Below, piece after piece: positions 16,580-24,169 of a stretch of 41,708 nt of DNA. How positions within the stretch are numbered: the first letter of the stretch is position 1; each line of letters starts with the position of its first letter. The notes beneath the pieces were generated by a model. The model was not told the DNA's origin and did not search any database. It worked only from the letters and a program-made list of their open reading frames with translations. A program made the position numbers and the translations under genes. The stretch is from Synergistales bacterium (lineage in GTDB: Bacteria; Synergistota; Synergistia; Synergistales; Aminobacteriaceae): NCBI GenBank assembly GCA_025997935.1, contig BNVG01000003.1, forward strand, positions 1 through 41,708, read 5' to 3'.

Positions 16580-17449
16580 ATGGAATACAAAGATTATTAC
16601 AAGATCTTAGGCGTGGAGAAAACCGCTTCCAAAAGTGAGATACAGAAGGCGTATCGCAAGCTGGCCAAAAAATATCACCCCGATGTCTCGTCGGCAAAAG
16701 ACGCCGAGCGCCGCTACAAAGAAATTAACGAGGCGTACGAGGTCCTGAAAGACCCTGAAAAACGAGAAAAATACGACACTCTCGGCGCGGATTGGCAGCA
16801 GGGGCAGGATTTCACGCCGCCTCCCGGCTGGGGGCGCGAAAATATCAATTTGGGCGGGGATTTTGGGAATTTCAGCGACTTTTTCAAAACGATTTTCGGC
16901 GGCGGGTTTGGCGGCGGCGGGGATTATCAGTCTAAGCGGACACCTCAGCGAAACAGCGAGGTAGAGCTCGAAATTTCCTTAGAAGACGCGGCTCGCGGCG
17001 GAACGCATACTTTTTTGCTAACGATGCGCGGAGCTTCCGAACCCACAAAAATCAACGTCAAACTGCCGAGGGGCGTGTCGGATAAATCACGCATTCGCCT
17101 TTCAGGCAAGGCGCCGGGCGGCGGGGATCTCTACGTGACTTTGCGTATCGCGCCTCACTCTGTCTTTGAGGTTGACGGATACAACCTCAGCCGAAGCGTG
17201 AAAATCGCGCCGCACACAGCCGTTCTGGGAGGAACCGTCTCGGTCGATACTCTGGACGGGAAAATCGATATGAAACTTCCGCCCCTGATACAGAGCGGCC
17301 AAAAACTGCGGCTGAAGGGAAAGGGACTGCCCAAACGCGCGGAAGGCGAAAACGGCGACATGTTTGTCAAAGTCGAAATAGCTGTACCGAAAAGCCTGAC
17401 CGAGCAGCAAAAGAAACTTTGGGAACAGTTGGCGGATTTGGAAAAGTAG
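16580..17449 (+). CDS. cbpA: DnaJ-class co-chaperone without zinc finger (CbpA-like)
   Basis: 289 residues. N-terminal J domain (about 3-68) with the HPD tripeptide in KKYHPDVSS, which stimulates DnaK ATPase. A Gly/Phe-rich linker follows (about 85-117, FGGGFGGGG), then the two beta-barrel substrate-binding domains of the DnaJ C-terminal region (about 125-285, SEVELEISLEDAARGGTHTF, VKLPRGVSDKSRIRL, LPPLIQSGQKLRLKGKGLP). The zinc-finger cysteines of DnaJ proper are absent, which places it with CbpA. The ATG follows the thioesterase stop with no gap. The regulator gene downstream begins 12 bp after the stop. Confidence 0.9.
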   Translation: MEYKDYYKILGVEKTASKSEIQKAYRKLAKKYHPDVSSAKDAERRYKEINEAYEVLKDPEKREKYDTLGADWQQGQDFTPPPGWGRENINLGGDFGNFSDFFKTIFGGGFGGGGDYQSKRTPQRNSEVELEISLEDAARGGTHTFLLTMRGASEPTKINVKLPRGVSDKSRIRLSGKAPGGGDLYVTLRIAPHSVFEVDGYNLSRSVKIAPHTAVLGGTVSVDTLDGKIDMKLPPLIQSGQKLRLKGKGLPKRAEGENGDMFVKVEIAVPKSLTEQQKKLWEQLADLEK

Positions 17450-17461
17450 GGAGTGAGTATC

Positions 17462-18334
17462 ATGAACGCGCCGGAGCGGCTGCCAGAGCTGCATGACCTG
17501 ATCAGAAAAAAAATCGGCGACTTCCCGACCAAAACACGCAGGGTGGCCGAGTATATTTTGACTAATTCAACAACGGTAGCTTTTCGCTCCATAAGCGAGA
17601 CGGCCGCGCGTCTGTCGGTCTCCAAGGCTCAATTGGTGCGGGTCGCCAGAATGCTTGGATTTGACGGATATTCCGACCTCAAGGACGTCCTCAAACAAAC
17701 CCTCATGGAGCAGGTCAATCCGTCATTCATAGCGGAGGGAATACAACGCTCGGAACTCTCCGAAAGCCTTTGCCGCTTAGAGCAGGCCAATATAGAAGCG
17801 ACGCTCAAGCAGCTGCCGCCGCTCTCCATAGTCAAATTCTGCGACGCAGCCAAAAAAGCCTCCACGATTTACTGCATGGGGTGGGGGATTTCGGCCTTGG
17901 TCGCGGAGTGGTTTTATACGCGGTTTACGGAATTGGGCCTGAAGGCCGTCTTAGCGCGGCGCGGGTCTATGTCGCTTCCTGAGCAGACGCGGGCGCTTGA
18001 GGACACCGATATGCTGGTCGTTTGCGAACTGCCGAGCTACGTTATTGAAGTAACGGAGGCAGTCGAAAAAATATACAACAAGGGCGCGTTTGTCGTGACG
18101 CTTACCGACAGCCCCGCCGCCCCAATATGCAAAACAAGCCATCTGGCGCTTTACGCAGGCGACACTTCCCCAACGTTCGGCAGCAGCATCCTGGGGCCGA
18201 TGTTTCTTGTGCACGTCCTGACATCGGCCTTAGCTTTCAACCTCGGCGAAGACGGCAAAACGGCTCTGGCCGAGCAAAAAGAAGGGTTGGCAGACGAACG
18301 GGTGTATTATCCGGCGTATGGGCTCAGGTATTGA
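17462..18334 (+). CDS. MurR/RpiR family transcriptional regulator (HTH + SIS)
   Basis: 290 residues from the ATG at 17462 (GGGAG eight bases upstream; a GTG at 17453 is in frame but lies in the ribosome site). N-terminal HTH_6 domain (about 1-78): RVAEYILTNSTTVAFRSISETAARLSVSKAQLVRVARMLGFDGYSDLK. C-terminal SIS sugar-phosphate-binding domain (about 110-250): KASTIYCMGWGISALVAEWF, DTDMLVVCELPSY, GAFVVTLTDSPAAPI. Such proteins sense phosphorylated sugars or amino sugars. The target could be the nearby GntP permease or murJ region; this is not shown. The 3' end overlaps the convergent protease gene by 28 bp. Confidence 0.88.
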   Translation: MNAPERLPELHDLIRKKIGDFPTKTRRVAEYILTNSTTVAFRSISETAARLSVSKAQLVRVARMLGFDGYSDLKDVLKQTLMEQVNPSFIAEGIQRSELSESLCRLEQANIEATLKQLPPLSIVKFCDAAKKASTIYCMGWGISALVAEWFYTRFTELGLKAVLARRGSMSLPEQTRALEDTDMLVVCELPSYVIEVTEAVEKIYNKGAFVVTLTDSPAAPICKTSHLALYAGDTSPTFGSSILGPMFLVHVLTSALAFNLGEDGKTALAEQKEGLADERVYYPAYGLRY

Positions 18335-18771
18335 GAATTCGCAAGTTCTCCGTTCGCTATAATCTCCGCTACGCGCCGCGCCGCGTCGGCGACGACCTCC
18401 GACAGGGGAGACCCGAGAGCTAAAGAGAGAGGTTGAATCCCTATAACCGCTGTCTCTATGGAGTTTTCAAACGGCGCGAGCAAAACCGACAAGGGGAGGC
18501 CGTGGCTCGATTCTAAGGTGGCGTCCAATTTATCCAAGGAAATAAGCGCGTGGCTTCCCGGCTGAAGCCCCATATCCGTCGCGTCCACGATGATGAGCGT
18601 GGAGGGCGGATTTTTTTTGAGCGTGGCGATGTGATTTTCGGGCGTCGTCCCACAGTCCGTAGCGTTGACCCCTCGCTCTCTCAATAATCTCACGACTTCG
18701 CACCCGACGGCGTCGTCTCCCATCAGAACGTTTCCCACACCCCAAACCAAGAGCGCGGACAAATCAGACAT
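18307..18771 (-). CDS. hydrogenase maturation protease (HyaD/HycI family)
   Basis: 154 residues from the ATG at 18771 (a GTG directly before it is also possible). Family motif GVGNVLMGDDAVG near the N-terminus carries the first metal-sensing acidic residue; TLIIVDATDMG supplies the second Asp, and the SSHGLPLSVLL segment the His. These endopeptidases trim the C-terminus of [NiFe]-hydrogenase large subunits after nickel insertion. No hydrogenase structural gene is in the window, so the substrate is encoded elsewhere. The 3' end overlaps the convergent regulator gene by 28 bp. The 5' side faces murJ across a region with repeated TTATAGGACAT boxes. Confidence 0.85.
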   Translation of the reverse strand: MSDLSALLVWGVGNVLMGDDAVGCEVVRLLRERGVNATDCGTTPENHIATLKKNPPSTLIIVDATDMGLQPGSHALISLDKLDATLESSHGLPLSVLLAPFENSIETAVIGIQPLSLALGSPLSEVVADAARRVAEIIANGELANSQYLSPYAG

Positions 18772-18793
18772 CACGATTACCCCCAGTATTTGA

Positions 18794-18856
18794 ATGTCAT
18801 TATAATTTTATAGGACATTATGGTATAAATAAACCATTACAAAAATTATAGGACAT
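18794..18856. promoter_or_regulatory. repeated TTATAGGACAT boxes between protease gene and murJ
   Basis: Identical 11-mers TTATAGGACAT at 18808-18818 and 18846-18856. The first is preceded by an imperfect inverted copy (ATGTCATTATAA, 18794-18805), making an operator-like dyad. A third identical copy lies beyond murJ at 20497-20507. No regulator is recognised. The spacer 18775-18908 is otherwise AT-rich, without a gene. Confidence 0.45.
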
Positions 18857-18908
18857 ACTATATAACATACAATATGCTTGCGCGTTTATTTTACATGGCA
18901 AATCGGGC

Positions 18909-20480
18909 ATGAAGGGGACAAATAGTTTGCATAACTCGCAAGAATCTTCGCCGCTTGTGCGTCACGCTCTTTTGATGATGATCGGAACCTGTGTCAGCCG
19001 CGTTCTCGGGCTTGCGCGCGAGGTCATCACAGCGGCGTTTTTTGGGGCGTCTAAACAAATGGACGCCTTTAACGTGGCCTACACGTTGGCTAATCTGGCC
19101 CGTCAACTACTGGCCGAGGGGGCGCTTTCAGCGGCTTTTGTTCCGGTGTTTTCCCGCGCGCCCAACCGGACGCGCGCGCTGTCTCTCGCCGGGCAGGCCA
19201 TGAGCGTGCTGATGTTCGCGTCGTTTTGTGTAACCGTTTTGGGGATTGTAGCGGCTCCGATTTTGACCATGATAATAGCGCCGGGTTTTGACGCCGAGCT
19301 TTCAGCTTTGGCTACGCGTCTGACGCGGTGGATGTTCCCGTTTTTATTTTTCATCTCTCTTGCGGCCTTGGCTATGGGTACGCTGAACAGTTTGGGGTCG
19401 TTTTTCTTTCCGGCCCTCGCTCCGGCTTTCAGCAATTTGACCTTTATCGTTTCGGCGCCGTTTTTCGTGTCGCGATGGGGAGTTTTGGGCTTGGCTTTTT
19501 CGGTCCTGAGCGGCGGGTTTGTGCATTTCGCGAGCCAGTGGCTGTGGGGGAGGCGTCTAAACGCGACATTGATTCCGCGTCGTCCTGATTTTTCAGACCC
19601 GGACTTAAAACGAATGATGGTTCTTTTTTTGCCTTATGCCGCCGGCCTGTCGCTCAATCAACTCAACCCCGTAATAAGCCGCCTTCTCGGCTCTTTTCTC
19701 GAAGAGGGAAGCATATCGGTTTTGAACTACGCCAACAGGGTGATACAGCTACCGCTGGGGCTTTTTGTCATCGCCATTTCTCAGGCCGTCCTGCCGCAGC
19801 TCTCGCGGGCGAAAAGCACGGAAGAGTTGCGCGGCACTCTTGGCGAGGCTTTGCGTTTCGCTCTTTTTATCGTGCTGCCCGCCGCGTTCGCTATGATGAT
19901 TATATCGGAGGAGTTTGTGCATATTATTTTCGTAAGGGGCGCGTTTGGAGAGGCGGCCTGGAAGGCCACGTCCTGGGCTCTTGCCTTGAGCCTGACGGGT
20001 TTACCGGGTATGGCCTGCTCGACAGTGGTCATGCGCGGGCTATACGCGCTGTCCATGCCAAAAGAGGCTTTTTTGACCACGCTTTTCAGCGTTTTGTCCA
20101 CGGCGCTCTTGTCGGGCGTTTTGATGTTACCCTTGGGGTACGGAGGGTTGGCTCTGGCTCCGAGCGTGGCTTTTTCGCTTTCGGGGCTACTTGGGATATT
20201 TTTGATCAATAAAAAAATTGAGCGCGATAAAACCGCCTTATCTGAATCTCTCATCTCCGCAAAATGGATAATAAAGAGCGTCGTCGCTATCGCTCTTATG
20301 TCGGTCGCGTTGTTTTTTTACAAAACGTCCGCGCCTTACAATCCGTCTTATTCTCTTATGGTTAGAGTTTTTTGGTGTTTTGGCGCTATGCTTGTCGGCG
20401 GGCCGGTGTATATCGCGGCGACTTTGGCCCTGAGGTTTGACGAATGGCGCTGGATTAAAAACGCGATTTTCAGAAGCTGA
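18909..20480 (+). CDS. murJ: lipid II flippase MurJ
   Basis: 523 residues, about 14 hydrophobic helices, MVF/MurJ branch of the MOP exporter superfamily. Landmarks: GTCVSRVLGLAREVITAAFFGAS at the N-terminus, MDAFNVAYTLANLARQLLAEGALSAAFVPVF, GSISVLNYANRVIQLPLGLFVIAISQAVLPQLS in the middle, and FVHIIFVRGAFGEAAW. It moves the peptidoglycan precursor lipid II across the inner membrane. No strong ribosome site precedes the ATG at 18909, so the exact start is uncertain. Monocistronic by layout, flanked on both sides by copies of TTATAGGACAT. Confidence 0.93.
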   Translation: MKGTNSLHNSQESSPLVRHALLMMIGTCVSRVLGLAREVITAAFFGASKQMDAFNVAYTLANLARQLLAEGALSAAFVPVFSRAPNRTRALSLAGQAMSVLMFASFCVTVLGIVAAPILTMIIAPGFDAELSALATRLTRWMFPFLFFISLAALAMGTLNSLGSFFFPALAPAFSNLTFIVSAPFFVSRWGVLGLAFSVLSGGFVHFASQWLWGRRLNATLIPRRPDFSDPDLKRMMVLFLPYAAGLSLNQLNPVISRLLGSFLEEGSISVLNYANRVIQLPLGLFVIAISQAVLPQLSRAKSTEELRGTLGEALRFALFIVLPAAFAMMIISEEFVHIIFVRGAFGEAAWKATSWALALSLTGLPGMACSTVVMRGLYALSMPKEAFLTTLFSVLSTALLSGVLMLPLGYGGLALAPSVAFSLSGLLGIFLINKKIERDKTALSESLISAKWIIKSVVAIALMSVALFFYKTSAPYNPSYSLMVRVFWCFGAMLVGGPVYIAATLALRFDEWRWIKNAIFRS

Positions 20481-20496
20481 TGTTACATAAGATACA

Positions 20497-20507
20497 TTAT
20501 AGGACAT
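20497..20507. promoter_or_regulatory. third TTATAGGACAT box
   Basis: Exact copy of the 11-mer found twice upstream of murJ. It sits 17 bp past the murJ stop and 22 bp before the -35 of the gntP promoter, where a bound protein could affect gntP transcription. Confidence 0.4.
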
Positions 20508-20528
20508 TTAATAAATGCGATTGGGCAA

Positions 20529-20557
20529 TTGAATAAAGCGTATCATTTATATATAAT
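20529..20557 (+). promoter_or_regulatory. sigma70-type promoter of the GntP permease gene
   Basis: TTGAAT (20529-20534), 17-bp spacer, TATAAT (20552-20557). Leaves a leader of about 70 bases before the ATG at 20632. Confidence 0.75.
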
Positions 20558-20631
20558 ATTTAGAGCATTCTTGCTTTAATACGTAAATTTTCAAAGTATC
20601 AAAGCGAGAAAATTCGTTTTGAGAAAGGGCG

Positions 20632-21990
20632 ATGAATATGCAGGAAGGTTCCGTACTTGTAATGATTTTGTTTGTGGCCATAATTTTGATGGTGGTTATG
20701 ATTTCCAAGTTCAAGGTTCATCCTTTCGTGTCTCTTTTTACAGTGGCGCTTTTGATGGGTTTGACCGCCGGAATGCCGATGAATGACGTAGTGAACACCA
20801 TAACGACGGGCTTCGGCAACACATGCCGCTCTATCGGTATAGTTATCCTGTTCGGCACGATAATCGGCGCTATGCTCGAGCAAAGCGGAGCCGCCTTGAC
20901 GATGGCCGACAGCGTCTTGAAGGTCGTCGGACAAAAACGTCCGGCCTTAGCTATGAGCATCATCGGATGGATCGTGTCTATCCCTGTCTTTTGCGATTCG
21001 GGCTACGTAATTCTGTCGTCTTTGAACAAATCACTCTCCAAGCGCAGCGGGGTCAGCATGGCGACGATGGCCGTGGCGCTTTCCACCGGCCTCTACGCCA
21101 CTCACACCCTCGTGCCCCCGACGCCCGGCCCCATAGCGGCGGCGGCTAATCTTCACGCCGACCTCGGCCTCGTGATTCTGCTCGGCATAGTCGTGTCAGC
21201 CTTCGCCGCTTTAGCCGGCTATATCTACGCCGTGACGGTGGCCGGCAATTTCGAGGTTGAGGAGAGCGATGGGCTGAGCTTCGAGGAACTTGTGGCGAAA
21301 CACAAGCATCTGCCCTCCCCCACAAAGGCTTTCGCGCCAATAGTCGTTCCGCTCATTCTTATTGGAATAAACTCAGTCATCAGTTATCCGACCGTCCTTG
21401 AAGTGGTAGGTAAAGGCTCCACGTTGCACAATATATCGAGTTTTATCGGAAGCCCCGTTATAGCGCTCTTTGTGGGCTTGCTTCTTTGCCTGTCCCTTCC
21501 TGAAAAGATCACGGGAGAAGTCACGGATAAATGGATAGGCATCGGCATCAAAGACGGCGCTACGATAATCATGATAACTGCCGCAGGCGGAAGCCTCGGG
21601 GCCATTATCGCCGCTACGAAGGTCGGAGACTTCATCGGAGCGTCGCTGGCGCAATACCAACTCGGGATTTTCCTCCCCTTCATCATAAGCGCCGCCCTCA
21701 AGACAGCGCAGGGTTCCTCTACTGTCGCGCTTATCACGACATCGACCATAGTCTATCCGCTCCTCGAGTCCTTGGGCTTGGGGTCGCCGATGGGCGCGGT
21801 GTTGGCTACGCTGGCCATAGGCAGCGGCTCGATGGTCGTCTCTCACGCTAACGACTCTTACTTCTGGGTCGTCACGCAGTTCTCTAACATGAAGGTCAGC
21901 ACAGCCTATAAAGCTCAGACTATTGCCACATTTATCGAGGGGCTTGTCGGAGTGGCCGCCGTGTGGGGACTTTCTCTGATAGTTCTGTAA
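20632..21990 (+). CDS. GntP family permease (gluconate / hydroxy-acid : H+ symporter)
   Basis: 452 residues, about 12 hydrophobic helices, the normal GntP length. Family stretches: KFKVHPFVSLFTVALLMGL near the N-terminus, GFGNTCRSIGIVILFGTIIGAMLE, SIPVFCDSGYVIL, ATHTLVPPTPGPIAAA, and QGSSTVALITTS with GSMVVSHANDSYFWV near the C-terminus. It imports gluconate or a related sugar acid or hydroxy acid across the inner membrane. No gluconate kinase or dehydratase lies nearby, so the substrate is open. GAAAGGGCG precedes the ATG. Driven by a consensus promoter. A partial copy of its 3' end is found 0.8 kb downstream. Confidence 0.92.
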   Translation: MNMQEGSVLVMILFVAIILMVVMISKFKVHPFVSLFTVALLMGLTAGMPMNDVVNTITTGFGNTCRSIGIVILFGTIIGAMLEQSGAALTMADSVLKVVGQKRPALAMSIIGWIVSIPVFCDSGYVILSSLNKSLSKRSGVSMATMAVALSTGLYATHTLVPPTPGPIAAAANLHADLGLVILLGIVVSAFAALAGYIYAVTVAGNFEVEESDGLSFEELVAKHKHLPSPTKAFAPIVVPLILIGINSVISYPTVLEVVGKGSTLHNISSFIGSPVIALFVGLLLCLSLPEKITGEVTDKWIGIGIKDGATIIMITAAGGSLGAIIAATKVGDFIGASLAQYQLGIFLPFIISAALKTAQGSSTVALITTSTIVYPLLESLGLGSPMGAVLATLAIGSGSMVVSHANDSYFWVVTQFSNMKVSTAYKAQTIATFIEGLVGVAAVWGLSLIVL

Positions 21991-22014
21991 AATTATACCG
22001 GATAAAGTAAATCA

Positions 22015-22073
22015 GGCACGCTACAGCTCACCCCTACGGATAGATAATATGTAGGGGTGAGCTGTAGCGTGCC
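22015..22073. terminator. long perfect hairpin between convergent genes, likely bidirectional terminator
   Basis: 23-bp arms (22015-22037 and 22051-22073) with no mismatch and a 13-base loop. Located between the convergent gntP and DJ-1 genes. T-runs are weak, and the arms contain GTAGGGGTGA as at 7061-7070, so it may be a small repeat element recruited as a terminator. Confidence 0.6.
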
Positions 22074-22089
22074 GGTTGTTTATGTTCTC

Positions 22090-22644
22090 TTATTTCAATT
22101 CTTGAGCCAAAAATCCCTTCGCCACGTCGCGTTCTGTCTCTTCACCGAGAAGTTCTCTGACTATTCTCAGCGCGAAATATACGGTAGTTCCGGGGCCTTT
22201 TGACGTAGTGACGTTGCCGTCGGTCTCTACTATCTTATCGCTTATTATCGCGCCCTCTATATAACTCTCCATGCCCGGATAAATGAGCGCGCGCCGTCCC
22301 TTTAGAATGCCGAGTTTTCCGAAGACCGACGGTGCGGCGCATATAGCAGCCAATTTGCGCCCCTTGTCATTGTACTCTTTGACTAATTTCAAAAGCCCGT
22401 CGTGTTCGAGATACGCGACGGTGCCTCCCGGAATAACGAGCATATCGAACGAAGAAGCCTGTATGTCGCCCCATAAAACGTCGGCCTCTACCGCTATTTT
22501 GCTCCTTCCGACAAGTCTTTTGCCGCTTCCGAGCGATACGGTGACGACCTCGATGTCGGCTCGCCTCAATATGTCGACCGTGCATAAGGCCTCGGTCTCC
22601 TCGAACCCGTCTATCATAAATAACGCGACTTTAGTTTTTGCCAA
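22090..22644 (-). CDS. DJ-1/PfpI family protein (YajL/ThiJ-like)
   Basis: 184 residues from a TTG at 22644, preferred over the GTG at 22653 because AAAGGGTGG sits five bases before it and because MAKTKVALFMIDGFEETEA matches the family N-terminus. Key residues: Glu15 in GFEETE and the nucleophile Cys102 in AAICAAPSVFG, with LVIPGGTVAYLE between. The family includes protein/nucleotide deglycases, glyoxalase III-like enzymes and oxidative-stress chaperones; the exact role cannot be read from sequence. Single gene on the minus strand, ending at the shared hairpin 22015-22073. Confidence 0.87.
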   Translation of the reverse strand: MAKTKVALFMIDGFEETEALCTVDILRRADIEVVTVSLGSGKRLVGRSKIAVEADVLWGDIQASSFDMLVIPGGTVAYLEHDGLLKLVKEYNDKGRKLAAICAAPSVFGKLGILKGRRALIYPGMESYIEGAIISDKIVETDGNVTTSKGPGTTVYFALRIVRELLGEETERDVAKGFLAQELK

Positions 22645-22758
22645 TTTAACCACCCTTTCATTATGAAATTCTATAAAAACAGTCCTTATGACTCATATTG
22701 TAAAGCTAAGCAAGTGATAAAACAAGATTTTGAAATGACTTTTCAAAACATTCCGAAC

Positions 22759-22800
22759 GCCACCCCTATCGAGGGGTTTGTCGGCGTGGCCGCCGTGTGG
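22759..22800 (+). pseudogene. remnant of a second gntP 3' end
   Basis: 42 bp matching 21925-21966 inside gntP at 37 of 42 positions, reading IEGFVGVAAVW against IEGLVGVAAVW in the intact gene. Nothing upstream in the spacer (22654-22758) is recognisable as permease, and the frame continues into unrelated AT-rich promoter sequence. Looks like the scar of a tandem gntP copy, deleted except for its 3' end. Confidence 0.65.
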
Positions 22801-22836
22801 GTGCTTTCAGGAGTTTTAGATTCAAATTTTTATATA

Positions 22837-22865
22837 TTGCATATTTGCCGCGCACAGTATATAAT
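22837..22865 (+). promoter_or_regulatory. sigma70-type promoter of the liv operon
   Basis: TTGCAT (22837-22842), 17-bp spacer, TATAAT (22860-22865). The ATG of the binding-protein gene follows after a leader of about 45 bases. Confidence 0.78.
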
Positions 22866-22917
22866 TCGCACTTAAAACATTGGCATTGTGTCAATCGTGT
22901 TATCCTAAGGAGGTAGT

Positions 22918-24063
22918 ATGATGAAGAGAGTTGTGTTTTTCTTGGCGCTTGTAATGATGGCGTCGGCTTTGGCAGTCTGTACCAGCGGTTCAGCTTTGGC
23001 CGCTGGCGCTATTAAGATCGGTGGTACGGGTCCGTTGACCGGCGGGGCGGCTATTTACGGTCAGGCCGCACGTAACGGCGCCCAAATCGCCGTTGATGAG
23101 ATTAACGCGCTTGGCGGCGTTCAGTTCGAGCTCAATTACCAAGACGACGAGCATGACGCGGAAAAGGCCGTAAACGCTTACAATAACTTGAAAGACTGGG
23201 GTATGCAGGTTTCGTTGGGTGCGGTCACAAGTACCCCCGGCGTGGCCACCAGCGTGGAGAACAACACCGACCGTATATTTGCCATTACGCCTTCCGCTTC
23301 CGCTGTCGCCGTCACAGAGGGCAAGAACAACGTCTTCCAGATGTGTTTCGCCGACCCTAATCAAGGCTCCGCTTCGGCGCAGTATATAAGCGACCAAAAG
23401 TTAGGCTCTAAGGTAGCGGTCATCTACAAAAATGACGACGTGTACTCCTCCGGTATTTTTGAGACTTTCAAAGCCAAGGCCGGTGAAATTAAGTTAGAGA
23501 TTGTCTCCGTGACGACTTTTACAGAAGACAGTCAGCAGGATTTCTCCGTGCAGTTAGCCGACGCCAAGAACAATGGCGCAGACCTTATATTCCTGCCGAT
23601 GTACTACACCCCCGCTTCCCTGATTTTTCAGCAGGCAAAATCAATCGGCTACACCCCTAAATACTTCGGCGTAGACGGCATGGACGGCATCCTGACGTTG
23701 GAGGGTTTTGACACCGCGTTGGCCGAGGGCGTCGTTTTGCTCACTCCTTTCAACGCCACTGCTTCCGACAAACGAACCACCGGCTTCGTGGCGAAATACA
23801 AAACCGCGCACGGCGAAGTCCCCAATCAGTTCGCGGCGGACGGTTACGACTGCGTTTACGCTATATACGAGGCAGTCAAGGCCGGCAATGTCACCCCCGA
23901 TTTGCCAGCGCCCGCTATTTGTGATATTTTAGTCAAACAGTTCACCAGCATGAGTTTCAACGGTCTCACCGGCGACAATATGACCTGGGGCGTCAACGGC
24001 CAGGTTGCCAAGGATCCCAAGGGCATGATTATCAAAAACGGCGCTTATGTGGGTATAGATTAA
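22918..24063 (+). CDS. livK: branched-chain amino acid ABC transporter substrate-binding protein
   Basis: 381 residues. Signal peptide about 1-28 (hydrophobic core FFLALVMMASALAV; probable cleavage after ALA). The mature part is a type I binding fold of the LivJ/LivK class: IKIGGTGPLTGGAAIYGQAARNG at the start, AVDEINALGG, TPGVATSVEN, and YVFPMYYT-like LIFLPMYYTPASLIFQQAK. It binds leucine-type amino acids or related ligands in the periplasm. Strong AAGGAGGT precedes the ATG. First gene of livKHMGF; a hairpin after the stop should favour its mRNA over the downstream genes. Confidence 0.93.
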   Translation: MMKRVVFFLALVMMASALAVCTSGSALAAGAIKIGGTGPLTGGAAIYGQAARNGAQIAVDEINALGGVQFELNYQDDEHDAEKAVNAYNNLKDWGMQVSLGAVTSTPGVATSVENNTDRIFAITPSASAVAVTEGKNNVFQMCFADPNQGSASAQYISDQKLGSKVAVIYKNDDVYSSGIFETFKAKAGEIKLEIVSVTTFTEDSQQDFSVQLADAKNNGADLIFLPMYYTPASLIFQQAKSIGYTPKYFGVDGMDGILTLEGFDTALAEGVVLLTPFNATASDKRTTGFVAKYKTAHGEVPNQFAADGYDCVYAIYEAVKAGNVTPDLPAPAICDILVKQFTSMSFNGLTGDNMTWGVNGQVAKDPKGMIIKNGAYVGID

Positions 24064-24106
24064 CAAAACGCTCCTAATCTTTTTTCAATTTTTAAGCAGG
24101 AAAGAA

Positions 24107-24143
24107 AAAGGAGGGTTGTCAAGATTGTTGGCAACTCTCCTTT
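24107..24143 (+). promoter_or_regulatory. attenuator-like hairpin between livK and livH
   Basis: A 16-base arm at 24107-24122 pairs with 24128-24143 with one mismatch and G-U pairs, followed by GCTTTAATTTTCT. It fits partial termination after livK. A TTG-initiated extension of livH at 24116 would lie inside it and is rejected. Confidence 0.6.
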
Positions 24144-24169
24144 GCTTTAATTTTCTGGGGGGTCTTTAC

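Noticed and set aside
22663..22875. 70-codon plus-strand ORF in the DJ-1/livK spacer as a real gene
   Set aside because: Only its middle resembles anything, namely the GntP C-terminus; it then runs through the liv promoter. Treated as a gene remnant.
24116..24169. TTG start extending livH
   Set aside because: Falls in the attenuator-like hairpin; the ATG at 24170 has a G-rich ribosome site and gives the usual LivH N-terminus.
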